Assembly: GCA_900642245.1 (NCBI GenBank)
Contig: CAAAJI010000512.1
Location: 1-34,755 of the forward strand
DNA: 34,755 nt
Reading direction: 5' to 3'
From: Fragilaria radians
Taxonomy: Eukaryota; Bacillariophyta; Fragilariophyceae; Fragilariales; Fragilariaceae
Shown here one piece after another: positions 1 to 9,762 of the stretch. Position numbers and translations under genes: made by a program. A model generated the notes under the pieces. That model saw only the letters and a program-made list of their open reading frames with translations, searched no databases and was not told where the DNA came from. Each line of letters begins with the position of its first letter. Positions within the stretch are counted from its first letter, which is position 1.

Positions 1-766
1 TAATCAGGAGCACAATAACGCATATCATCTACCAAATCTGTGATTACCCTGGCCCAATCATCGTTTCCCATCTCTTCGAGCTCACAATCTTCTGGTAGGT
101 AAGTTGACGGAGTTCCTCCTACAACTCTGAACATCAAGTTGATCAACATAATTTCGCAGGCGATAGAATTATCTCGGTGTATATTAATCAGCTCTTGGCA
201 AATTTTTCTCAAACTGGACTCATCATCGCAGTTAAGAAGCTTTTCCAGGAGAGAGTTACGATCCTCTTCAAAGAGGACTTTCCTTGCCAGAATTCGTAGG
301 GACCATTTTGAACGACGAGACTTTGGATTGGAGCTTTTGGCTATGTGAAACGTCGAAGTGCCTACTTGTACCGAAGATTTTTTCGCGGGTTTTCTTAGGC
401 GTTGGGGCGATGGTAGAGACTTGCGATGTGTTGATATCTTCGGCGTCTTGGGTTTCCTTGGCGATTTTGCAGGTGCTAAACGTTCGGAATCTTCAGATTC
501 ATCTTCATTCATATCGTCGCTCTCATTGTCAGAAAACATGCCATCAGAAAGAGAGGTACGAACATTGCTTGCACTAAGAGATTTCGATGATCTTCTAACC
601 GAAATACGGTTAGATATCGATAACAATAGAAATGAATTGACCTAGACACTCACTTTTCCTCCTCTCTAAAACGCTTCTCTTGTTCTAGACGAGCAGCTTC
701 ATCGTAAAACGATAGTGCACGTTTTTTATCACGCGACGATCTACGTGCCGAAACTTCAGTCGGCAT
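1..766 (-). CDS. Probable cohesin subunit SCC3/STAG family, N-terminal part (partial)
   Basis: Two exons are visible: 766-654 and 594 to the window edge. They are joined by a 59-nt intron (653-595, GTGAGT...TTAG) that keeps the frame open through all 594 downstream bases, giving 235 residues before the edge. Residues 1-135 are basic, Ser-rich and acidic in turn, with proline-directed sites (SPRK, TPK, SPQR) of the CDK type. Residues about 145-200 read as the start of a STAG helical domain: an LLEKLL helix, then a Cys-x-E-L-I-N-I-H-R-D helix, then LINLMFRVVGG, which corresponds to the family's 'DWIxxYKxDRxxALLxLINFxxxxxG' pattern. SCC3/STAG is the HEAT-repeat subunit that clamps DNA with the cohesin ring. 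The ATG at 766 is the first in frame; the upstream extension of the frame begins only with a TTG. The family call is by pattern and could be another HEAT-repeat chromosome protein. Confidence 0.55.
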
Positions 767-853
767 GCTTTGAAGATAAAATGATGTTAATGAAACTACG
801 AGGTGAAACCGTGAAATGTGATTGACACACCTGCAACTTTGCCTTTCAAGCAA

Positions 854-3800
854 ATAAACAAAATCGGCGCCATTTTTTGTCGTAGAAATTTGGTATGACG
901 TTTACGTTTGATCTTTCAATTCCAAACACAGTTGCTATCGTATGTTGTATTAGCTCAATCCTTATAGATGTAAGAGTTTTTTTGTCGTACAAAGCTTCTG
1001 CCATATTTCTCTACTTTTTCCATGCAAGTATTTTGGCTAAAGCATCAAACAAAGAGATCGAATTATAGTACCACTTACAAAACGATGTCGTTGTAAGTTA
1101 TTTCTCAACAAAAGTCTGAAGGTAGGTTACCAAGATGCAAGCCCTAGTTTCCATTTAACATCAGTAAAATCACTATTCTATTCAACTCTACAGTTTGTTT
1201 GATTTGAGAATGTATGATGTTAGTGCAATTAGAACTATAAACATCAAAGAAGAGAAGGAAGAATGGCTGGCAATGAGTGAGACGCTTTTTGCAAAACTGA
1301 TTTCAAATAATTGGATTACACTGAATCGATTCCATCTCTCCGTGTACGTAAGAGTAGCTGTAAAATTTCATTTAATTTCGTCAAAGCTTAGGAAGGATGT
1401 TGCAGAAGGCATGGCGACAAAGTCTTGGGGGGAAATGACGGCGGGTTTGAGCCTGACTCAGCTGCATGTTTGGTGAATAAATACGAAGTAAATGTTCATG
1501 GAAAGCGCCTTGAAATGATGAGCCAGACACTTAGACTACAAGTGCTCAGGATGAAGTTCGAAAATATGGGATCAGCAATGTTAAATCATCAGTTCACTTA
1601 ATAAATTAGGAACTTCAAATGGTTCTCAGAGAAAAGAATCGGAGACGAAGAGAGGTTGATGAGCGTTGGGAAGAGTAGTTTGTAAGATTCAAAAATTTAA
1701 GCATTCCCATACATCAAAGCGGGAAGAACCGATCAAGCCTTACTAGCCTTTCAGTTTTAAGAAAGATGTCTTAGTTATGGACTTAGATGTAAGGCTGCGT
1801 ATGGCAAGCGTAGGAAGGAACAACAAAGACAACAAGATGGTGGCATAGATCATATCTGCAAGAAGCTTCGTCATCTTAAGTCAAATTATCTCAAGTGGAT
1901 GAGAAGAAAAGAAAAATAAAGAATTATGTTAGCTCAGAAGTTGCATGATCTTCGACTTTAACTTAGTCTTGGATATAATTTGACAGGAGACCGTTGCACC
2001 ACATGCCACTTTCATAACAGTCGTGAAGCTCTTTCACATTTCAAGTTAATTTCAGAATAGATAACAACTGGTAATGAGGAGACAACGGAAGCTGAAATGC
2101 TAGGAACATTAAGACAAAATGTTGAGAAGTGAAATTGCCTAAGTTGTGCTTCAAGATGTCAAATTTGTACGTGAGGAATGGGTTTATTTGGTTAACAAGG
2201 CAGGGCACTAAAGAATGGGTTTATGATTGGGAGCAAAAGCGCCATCCTCCATTTAACAAAGATAACAACCATTTTATCCATTGATAGAATTCTGGAGAGG
2301 GTCATCCTTCAATCTGCGAGATCCATACTTGATAAAGGTAGGGCTAAACTTTAATTTGAAACCATCAAGATTCAATCGGTTATTGGACACATGTGGAGAA
2401 AATTCTTTGACAGGAGTTGCTGATGCTTATTGTTAGACGGCTCTTAGAAAATCAAAACAGAAAATGCACAAAAAGCTGGAAAGAAGTAAGTTATACTCTA
2501 GGAAAGTGTCTCTAAATTTAGCTTTAATTATTGTCGACTGCATTACTCTTCGGAATTACTATTTTAATAATTAGAATGTATCGAAAGAGAAAGTCACTGA
2601 CTGAATTTTGGAATTGAGGCAAGAAATCAGGAACTAATTTTTGAAATGTGATGATGGATGTGCAAGCAAAGCATTTGATTCATATACTATGGATTAGGAA
2701 TTCGTCTTGAATATTCAGGTCCAAGCATTCCACAAAGAATGGACATGCTGGTGGCAAGAATTAAAAAAACCTTTACGTCAAACAAGAGCCAAATTAAATG
2801 GAGCCGGTTTAAAAGATGAAATAAGAGATGAAATTCAGACAGAGTCTGCATCCACAGCAGCCATTTGTTGTACGATTGATCAAGGAATCTAGCATTATTC
2901 TATTTGAGAAACATTCCTTCTGCAGAGAGTCATCAATTTGTGAAGATAATTGCTAACGAAATGAACTTGCATGTAAGTTTTGATGAATCAGAATTATCTA
3001 AACGTATTCAAAGTGATTTGGTCGAATCACGTTTTCACGAAAGAACTAACAAGGGTTTTGTCTATTCTACAAACCGGAAGTTATTTCCACATATTCTCTT
3101 GTCCCTTTGCTTGTTGCAAAAGAGTCCAATGGGTATTCACTCATTGCATCATCTTTAGGATCTTTCTCTTCATTCTTTCATATCCTTTGAAGTGAGCCAC
3201 AAGAAGTACATTTGAAAAATAAATGCTACTGCCCTATTCACAGCCTCTGAGATTACCTAACTTTAGAAGTTTACAACATGGTACATGATGAGAACGCTAA
3301 CTTAGACGGAAGGAGGTTGTGAACCTGGCATCATCAAAGAAAATTTTCTATGAAGCAAAGTAGAAATGATGGTAGAGTCTCCATGCTAGTCATCACTTGA
3401 GTTACCTAACTTTTATGATGGCTTTGAGATTCCTTTACTTGTTGACTAAATGACGGAGCTATAGCAGAAAAACAAAAGCATCTCTGCTTCCATTGGTGAT
3501 ACTAGGTTTAAGTGGGGGGGTTAAGAACAAAGAGAGTAGATCCAACTAAATTTATAAGTTGTGTTGCCCTCATTTTTATGTCCTACTTTTCAATTCATAG
3601 TTTTTTCTACTTTTTATATCGAATAGCGCATGCCGTTCCCAAGTATGATTCATTGTGCATGAGCGAACGACATGCATTTAAATTTAATATTAGGCAACAC
3701 TTCAAACTATGGGTAGATATCTATTTATTTCTGATTCTGATAATTATATAACATTTTTCCTTGGTAACCAAAACTTGATGATGATTGTGCGGAATAATGT

Positions 3801-3882
3801 AAAGTAGTGTGAATGATACATATTAATTCTATATAATTTCAAGGTTTTTCCTACATGTTTGTTACCATGGCAAATCGAAATG
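854..3882. other. Three-kilobase gene-poor stretch with decayed coding-like sequence
   Basis: No intact gene was found on either strand. 854-1190 and about 3200-3880 look like plain AT-rich intergenic DNA. The middle holds open stretches described under 1195-3195. The end towards 3882 should contain the 3' UTR of the reductase gene that stops at 3883. No tRNA-like cloverleaf or clear repeat array was noticed. Confidence 0.5.
1195..3195 (+). pseudogene. Unrecognised decayed coding sequence
   Basis: On the plus strand, several stretches read like protein but are broken by stops and frame changes. Around 1385-1600 a frame gives a run with EPDSAACLVNKYEVNVHGK. Around 1620-1740 another gives QMVLREKNRRRREVDERWEE. 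Around 1760-2130 a third frame reads through four or more isolated stops with GDRCTTCHFHNSREALSHF, where Cys-x2-Cys and His residues suggest a metal site. 2707-2892 and 2904-3158 are further open pieces (the second with SHQFVKIIANEMNLHVSFDE). Charged, low-stop composition over about 2 kb on one strand is unlikely for plain spacer, so a dead gene or transposon protein is inferred. No family was recognised. Boundaries are rough. Confidence 0.4.
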
Positions 3883-5662
3883 TTAAGGCTTTTCTTTTAG
3901 CATCTTCCACCTTGAATTGATGTATTGAATTCCAGCACCCATAAGTGCCTCGCCAGTTGTGGGGTATGCATGAATGTTTCTACCAATTCCAGAAAGGCCA
4001 ATGTTGTGCTTGATAGCAAGTGTTACTTCATTAATAATCTCTCCAGCTCGAGCGGCAACTATTGTGGCTCCTAGAATTCTATCAGTACCAGCTTCACAAA
4101 TTACCTTGCAAAAACCGGAAGTATCTGATTCTAAAATTGCACGATCATTGTGTTCGAGACCTCCACGATAAACATCGACTTGTAAACCTTCCAAGGCAGC
4201 CATTTCTTCCGATGAGATACCAACGGTGGCATACTCTGGTTCTGTATACATGACTGCAGGCGTCACAAAGTCGCTAAGCTTCCATGAATCATTGAATAGA
4301 GCATTTTGAACAACTTGTTTTGCCATTTCACCACTCTGATGCGTCAAACGAGGAACTCCAGAAACACAGTCACCAACAGCGTAAACGTTTGGATTGCTGA
4401 CAGATTGAGATAAATCATTAACAATAACACCCTTCCCAACCTGGAACTCAACATTGGCATCCTCAAGACCAATATCTTCAACATTCGGAATACGACCTGT
4501 AGCAACCAATAGACATTCACATTCGAGGTCATGTTCTGATTCAGAAGATAGAACAGAAACTCTCATAAGTGGTAAAGTATCTCTTGCATTTTCCCTTAGT
4601 GTCGCAACTTTAGTTACTGTAGCGTTCGACAAGAATGTCACACCATCCCTTTCTAACTCTTTCTGAATGAGTGCGGCTGCCTCAGCATCACCTCCACCCG
4701 ATTGAAAAATCCGTTCTGATCGCTGAAGAACAGTGACTTGGCTTCCAAAAAGAGCAAAGCATTGAGCCATTTCAAGGGCAACAACCCCAGAACCTAAGAC
4801 AATCATCCGAGGTGGTAACTCGTGAAGGTTGAACAATACTTCATTTGTGACAAAAGGAGCATCCTTGAGGCCCGGATAGTAAGGTATCATTGGACGACCA
4901 CCAGTTGCTATAACAGCCTTACGGAAAGTGAGGGTTTGTCCGTTTACTTCAATTGTATTGGGACTCGTAAATCGTCCTCGCCCTTGGAATACATGCGCCC
5001 CAACAGCAGTAGTTCCTTTGTGCCCATCCGCAGGAGATATGACAGATCGACGCTCACGCATTCGTCTCATAATGGCTACGAAGTCAACTTTAGGAGGAGA
5101 GTCAAGAAGTATTCCAAATTCTGAAGCTCTTCTAACCTCCTTAATTGCCTTTGCTGCACGCAAGAGTGCTTTGCTGGGCACGCATCCGACATTAAGACAA
5201 TCACCACCTGCCAAGTGTGCACTTATAAGTGCAGATTTTCCACCACGACGAGCTGTTTGTTTGCCTTGTAGTGTGTATAGGATGGAAATACAACAAGGAA
5301 CAGATGAGTGTCATGGAAATGTAAACAAACGCTTGCGATTGGGCAGTTAAACACATTTACTTACTGGATACTAAGCCACCAGCACCAGATCCGATCGCTA
5401 TGAGATCATAAATTTCATGAGGTTCGGAAGTTGATTGAATATAGTTCCTTGGGTGAACTTCATTTAAAGTCCTCGCGTTGAATTCATCCAGTGGCCAAGT
5501 TGAGAGCTCAAGTCTTGCTTCTTCTTCTTGAATTTCATCGTACGGAATCCATTCTGACATGGCACCACAAAGTTTTCGATCAAGGTCAGGTATTTGAGCT
5601 AAAGCAAAAGCTGTAAAGGGAAGAACAAGGTGTATCCAGAGCTGTAAACTTTCAACTTTCAT
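3883..5662 (-). CDS. Class I pyridine nucleotide-disulfide oxidoreductase, MerA/YkgC-like, with N-terminal targeting extension
   Basis: Exon 1 is 5662-5365 and exon 2 is 5264-3883, joined by a 100-nt intron (5364-5265, GTAAGT...CAAG), giving 559 residues. A hydrophobic leader (residues 5-22, ending FTAFALAQ) precedes an acidic linker and the FAD-binding GSGAGG (91-96). The redox pair lies in GGDCLNVGCVPSK (C122 and C127). A second dinucleotide fold, GSGVVA (257-262), binds NAD(P)H. The second FAD motif VYAVGDC is at 394-400. The C-terminal interface reads HAYPTTGEA: where lipoamide dehydrogenase has its catalytic His before PT, this protein has Tyr533. That fits the mercuric-reductase-like branch, yet the C-terminal Cys pair of true MerA is absent, since the protein ends in KMLKEKP. 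Substrate is therefore unknown. The leader with A-F suggests secretory or plastid import (inference). It is divergent from the zinc-finger gene at 6409. Confidence 0.85.
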
Positions 5663-6408
5663 TTTCTTATGTTGCCTTCTTTAATGTTCGATGTCAAGTA
5701 GTGTCAGTATTTTTCTAACAGTACTGACAATGTAGCCTTGAAAGATCCCTAACCCCAGAGAACACGAATGCAATCTTTAAACAACTATTGCTCGTACTTT
5801 CCCAGTGACGAATATTTAAAGCTAATCTTTTGGATCTGATAAAGAGAAAAAAGAATAAGAGGACCTATCCGATGAAACAGATGCTTAAATTAAAATAAGT
5901 TGTCACTTGCAACAGCTTATCCAAGCGGCCTATTGTTTTACTTCAATAAAGATACCTCAGAGCATCAAGATTTACTGATTAGTGGAGTGATAGAGTTGTC
6001 ATTTATGAGACAGGCACCTTTTCCTTGAAAGATAGAGAAAGTCAATTGAATTTCAACGACTTCATTGAAAGTTATCTTGGGAGCTATGTGCCCAAAAGAA
6101 GCTGGAAAGCCAATTCCTGAAAGATAGAAAATGCATTCAAATGACTTGCAAAATATGAAAATCTGTACAATTCCTTTTACGCCGATTCCTTAAGTTTCTC
6201 ATATATCCGTACAAAACTTGAAAGTCACGGAGACATTAGTATACTAGAGCTTAATGCAGCGTTGTCGTGTAGGATACAATATTCAAATTATGCGTAATAA
6301 TCCTACAGTACGCGATGCCTGGTCGCTCAGTTATGCCGCATCTATGGATTGATACATAGTTTTGAAAATAGATCTTTGTTAGCTTAGAGGCGTAATAAGT
6401 TAGTAACC
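5663..6408. other. Divergent intergenic region between reductase and zinc-finger genes
   Basis: About 745 bases separate the two divergent starts and must hold both promoters and 5' UTRs. The sequence is AT-rich with no supportable reading frame, tRNA or obvious repeat. No TATA box or other element can be placed with confidence. Confidence 0.4.
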
Positions 6409-7515
6409 ATGTCTTCCAATTATCCCGTCACCTCCCCAGAGAGGGAATCGCAGAGATTCAAGGGTCTTCATTTTGGTGTGTTTGGAAATGGACCAAGCAA
6501 AAGAATTTTATCTTTTCGAAGCTCCTGTTCTTCTGACGACGCATGCTTTTCCCGATGGGAATGTAAGGAATGTAACTATCAGAGTGGAGACGCGACATCC
6601 CGTATTTGTTCTATGTGTGGAACAATGCGAAGGCTTGGTAGTATTGAGAAAGATTCTCTTTTTCTTGAGAATGCTTTAAGTGTTGCAACCATGAATGAAG
6701 ATGTGAATGACGACGAACGGGAAAACATGATTGGACGTATGAATGCATCATTCAAGCAGTCATCTTTCAGACAATTCCTTGTGAAGAATAATGAAAGCAA
6801 CGATTTTGCCAGTTTATACCCAGTTTTGCCAAATGATTTGCATGTTCCAGGGAAAGAAGATGATTTTGCTACTAGTTATGCGTTACTTTCTCTCGAAGAG
6901 TGTGGCCATTGGGCATGTCCCGATTGTACCTTTGTGAATACAAACGAACTTCATCTCACGTGTGAAGTTTGTGGACGAACGAAGCCTTCCGACTGGAACA
7001 AAAGTCACGATGTGCTCAATCAAATGTCACTCCGAATCTCGGATCCATCGTTTCTGGAACCTCAGATCAATGGCCTCAAAAAGTTTGAAGAAATGGCCAA
7101 GGACAAAGAACTTGCTACGTCTCTCTTGGATTCTAAGAAACATATATTTACCTCTACACTAACTTCAGATCGCGTTGATTTGGTGGAATTGCAATCGATT
7201 CTTGAAGAAGGAGAGTCCACTCTTAAAATGCTCCGTAAATTATATGACGACGAATTGAAGGAGTTTGAAGACATGGTTCGACATCAACGTCAAGTAGCAA
7301 AGGATATTGAGAAGATTGAAGGCATGTCTCCCAGAGACATTCTTGAGAATATAGGAACTAGACCCGGTGCCCAGAGTATTTCCGCTCATGTATTACAGTG
7401 GCAAGGCCAAGAACGAATGTTGGCAGATTGGAAACTACAGCTCCATGACCGACACAAAGAATTAGAAGAATTCCATAGGCATCAGCAAGAGAGTCTCAGT
7501 CGAATTCTCAAATAA
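6409..7515 (+). CDS. Protein with two RanBP2-type zinc fingers and C-terminal coiled coil
   Basis: An uninterrupted 368-residue frame starts at the ATG in AACCATGTC. Two RanBP2/NZF-type fingers are visible. The first is W50 with C52, C55, C67 and C70 (RWECKECNYQSG...ICSMCG). The second is W168 with C170, C173, C185 and C188 (HWACPDCTFVNTNEL...CEVCG). The second has the Thr-Phe-Val-Asn core typical of fingers that bind ubiquitin or single-stranded RNA; which ligand applies cannot be told. Residues about 225-365 are rich in Glu, Lys, Leu and Gln in heptad-like spacing and are probably a long coiled coil used for self-association. There is no signal peptide or membrane segment, so it is probably nuclear or cytosolic. 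It converges on the RsmJ-like gene, with 184 bp between stop codons. No named orthologue was recognised. Confidence 0.85.
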   Translation: MSSNYPVTSPERESQRFKGLHFGVFGNGPSKRILSFRSSCSSDDACFSRWECKECNYQSGDATSRICSMCGTMRRLGSIEKDSLFLENALSVATMNEDVNDDERENMIGRMNASFKQSSFRQFLVKNNESNDFASLYPVLPNDLHVPGKEDDFATSYALLSLEECGHWACPDCTFVNTNELHLTCEVCGRTKPSDWNKSHDVLNQMSLRISDPSFLEPQINGLKKFEEMAKDKELATSLLDSKKHIFTSTLTSDRVDLVELQSILEEGESTLKMLRKLYDDELKEFEDMVRHQRQVAKDIEKIEGMSPRDILENIGTRPGAQSISAHVLQWQGQERMLADWKLQLHDRHKELEEFHRHQQESLSRILK

Positions 7516-7699
7516 GGAGGAGAAAAATTGGATGTTATTTTTGCATGTATTCGAAATTTTTTCAAGAGAGTATAAGTCACATCTATATATATGTTTGAAA
7601 AAAAAACAAGTTTGGAATTATTAAAGTATAATGTTACCCAATCATAATAAATAAAGCCTTTCCAATAATCAAAACTAAATTCATATTCAGGACTATATT
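7516..7699. terminator. Shared convergent 3' region
   Basis: The 184 bases between two convergent stop codons are very AT-rich and must contain both polyadenylation sites. AATAAA-like strings occur on the plus strand near 7645-7655. Exact cleavage sites cannot be placed from sequence alone. Confidence 0.35.
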
Positions 7700-8683
7700 T
7701 CATCGATTAATTTGATAGACATCAAACCGATTAATCGATCCACGAAGGTCATAGGATGGACGGGGAGATGAACTTCCTCCTAAGGTCGGTGCATGTAAGG
7801 GCCGTTTGACTACCACACGATACCGTGCCACCGCAAGGGCGGCTTCCAACAAAGCATCCGATTCCTCGACATTATGACATTCTTGAGAATCTAATAAGGA
7901 ATGTAAAATTTGCATATTCTTCTTGACTGCAGAAGATTTGGTCCGAGGAGGGAACATGGGATCTAAGTAACAAACATCCACTGGATCTGTCATTGACTTT
8001 GTTGCAATAAAATCAATTCCATTGTCATTCGTAAGCAATAACTTAGGAGGGTAGAGATTGCTTTGATTCGATACTTCTTCTCGCCTTCGTAAGGCATCTT
8101 TCAATAAAGCAGCAACAATGGGATGTCGTTCAACCATATGTACACTTGAGGCGCCATTTTCCGAAATGAGCCAAGAATCTTGTCCAAATCCTGCCGTCAA
8201 GTCCAATACATGAGCACCTCCTGGAATTTTCTTTGGTGCCACAGCCTTTAGGAGTAAATCAGATCCAGATTGAGAGCGCTGTGCGACTCGTGATTTCGGA
8301 GAAGGACAGAAATCCACAATGTACGGCAAGGGTACCCGGGAGGAGGATCGCAATAGACCATGTCCTCGACTTCTTCCAGATGGATTTTCGAGGACTACTT
8401 GTCGAATACCCAATGCATATGTATCTCCATAACTGACTACATCAAGGATATGAGAGCATAGAATATCTTCGCTCCTTACATCATCATTTGTAGAATACTG
8501 TGGTATTCTCAATTCTTGAGCGATACACTTTGCTTGTTCACTCCAGCGTTCATCGCTATTAAAAACGACACAAAGACTACTAGGCTTAATGATTTCCAGT
8601 GAATTTGAATTGTGTAACATGCGAAGCATGGTTGCGACGCTGACACTTAACATATTCCTCATTTTCATTACTTCAATTGCCAA
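7700..8683 (-). CDS. RsmJ-type 16S rRNA (guanine-N2) methyltransferase, probably organellar
   Basis: A single-exon frame of 327 residues. The SAM-binding motif I is VLDLTAGFGQDSW (159-171), followed by the acidic end of strand 2 in MVERHPIVAALLKDAL (E185). The catalytic region is YLDPMFPPRTKSSAVKKNM (239-257), and the C-terminal half has RVVVKRPLHAP with a final FDVYQIN. This is the distinctive signature of the RsmJ (DUF548) family, which in bacteria methylates G1516 of 16S rRNA. The first 130 residues are longer than in bacterial RsmJ. They start with a Met-, Ser- and Arg-containing stretch without acidic residues after position 4, plausible as a mitochondrial or plastid presequence (inference). 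In a nuclear genome the likely substrate is organellar small-subunit rRNA. The first ATG is used; Met6 and Met8 are alternatives. Confidence 0.9.
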   Translation of the reverse strand: MAIEVMKMRNMLSVSVATMLRMLHNSNSLEIIKPSSLCVVFNSDERWSEQAKCIAQELRIPQYSTNDDVRSEDILCSHILDVVSYGDTYALGIRQVVLENPSGRSRGHGLLRSSSRVPLPYIVDFCPSPKSRVAQRSQSGSDLLLKAVAPKKIPGGAHVLDLTAGFGQDSWLISENGASSVHMVERHPIVAALLKDALRRREEVSNQSNLYPPKLLLTNDNGIDFIATKSMTDPVDVCYLDPMFPPRTKSSAVKKNMQILHSLLDSQECHNVEESDALLEAALAVARYRVVVKRPLHAPTLGGSSSPRPSYDLRGSINRFDVYQINR

Positions 8684-9079
8684 CCATTGTTGGAAGCCTT
8701 CTTTTTTTCCTGGAGTCCTATTTGTCAGTTACTGGAGGGATAATAGCGCACCTTACTGTTACTTACTTAATTTTACCTGATTAGACAGTACGAAGCTACA
8801 AGCTACAGAAGACTAGGCCACTTCTGTTGAAGCTGATGATTTTGCAAGCGTGAGTTTGCATCCCATCACTGTAGTTAGTCAAAAGGCACATGCCTTTTTG
8901 AAACCGTTTTCCTGAGGTTAACCATCTTCCTGTAAAAAAGACCATAGTTGTAGGGAAAGTATATGACAATAAGCCTGCTTTGTCACTTCAGAATTGCTGG
9001 AAGCAAGACATCATGCCAGCTTTTACCAGCTGGAGGGGAATTTAAAAAATAAATACATCACTCCTGATTTCAATAGTGG
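8684..9079. other. Intergenic region upstream of the RsmJ-like gene
   Basis: About 400 bases between the RsmJ-like start and the retroelement relic. They should include the RsmJ promoter. No reading frame, repeat or RNA gene is supported here. Confidence 0.4.
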
Positions 9080-9166
9080 TTGGTGCACAAATTAAACCGA
9101 ATAATACTTTCAAAAAGTCCTACCCCCTTTCACTTGCAGAACATATCCCATCAAACATATAGAATT

Positions 9167-9265
9167 GCCACCAGAGGATTTGGATTGGAAGTTAAAGTTG
9201 CCACCAGGGGATTTGGATTGGAAGTTAGAATTGCCACCAGAGGATTTGAATTGGAAGTTAGAGTT
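9167..9265 (+). repeat. 33-bp tandem repeat, three copies
   Basis: Three back-to-back 33-bp units begin at 9167, 9200 and 9233, each starting GCCACCAG and ending GGAAGTTA(A/G)A(G/A)TT. They differ from each other at only a few positions. Because 33 is divisible by three, the plus-strand frame from 9080 reads an 11-residue repeat (ATRGFGLEVRI and variants). There are no spacers, so this is not a CRISPR array. Confidence 0.9.
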
Positions 9266-9287
9266 GAGGATGTGAGAGCAATGATGG

Positions 9288-9632
9288 TTGCTTTCAAAGG
9301 AAACAGCATGCCAGGAATCTGTGTTCCATTCAATCTTTGAGCTGGAAACAAGACAGCCTTCAAAAAAGGGAATTAAGGATGTATACTGCATGAACAGTCA
9401 GATTTGGTCTTTCATAGTCCATTACGTTTCAGAAGGAAGCTTTTTCAAACTCGAGGATATAATCAAAACCATGTTGAATACAGAACACATCATTTACAAC
9501 CCCATTAACAAAGCGATGAAGATGGTTATTCACAAAAAAGAATTTGACGAAGCTAGAGAAACCATTAAACATTGGAGACAGAGGGGAAAATGTATTTTAC
9601 AAAGAAGCCAGGAGGAGCAATTTGTATCATAG
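9288..9632 (+). pseudogene. Retroelement relic, N-terminal fragment
   Basis: An open stretch of about 114 codons just before the EEP fragment. It carries NPINKAMKMVIHKKEFDEAR and ends at a stop near 9630. The mixed charged, helical character and position suit the N-terminal linker of the retroelement polyprotein. No domain is recognised in it alone. Confidence 0.4.
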
Positions 9633-9762
9633 CACCAGGATTAAAAATAAATGAGTAATAAATTAAATGGGAAGATAGGATGGGTGTGTGTACCAAGTAA
9701 CGAAACGTTGAGTAACATTCCTCTCAGTCTGTCAAACAGTAGAAAATAAATGTCATGGTCCT

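Noticed and set aside
139..645. Plus-strand frames at the left edge
   Set aside because: They lie antisense to exon 2 of the STAG-like gene, whose spliced frame is open throughout.
1195..3195. C-to-T (RIP-like) mutation as the cause of the stops
   Set aside because: Every stop codon is one C-to-T step from a sense codon, so the stops alone cannot show this; an intact copy would be needed for comparison.
3974..5350. Several plus-strand frames opposite the reductase gene
   Set aside because: They are complements of a well-supported coding exon and have no features of their own.
9167..9265. Regular direct repeats as a CRISPR array
   Set aside because: The 33-bp units are directly adjacent with no spacers and sit in a eukaryotic retroelement relic.
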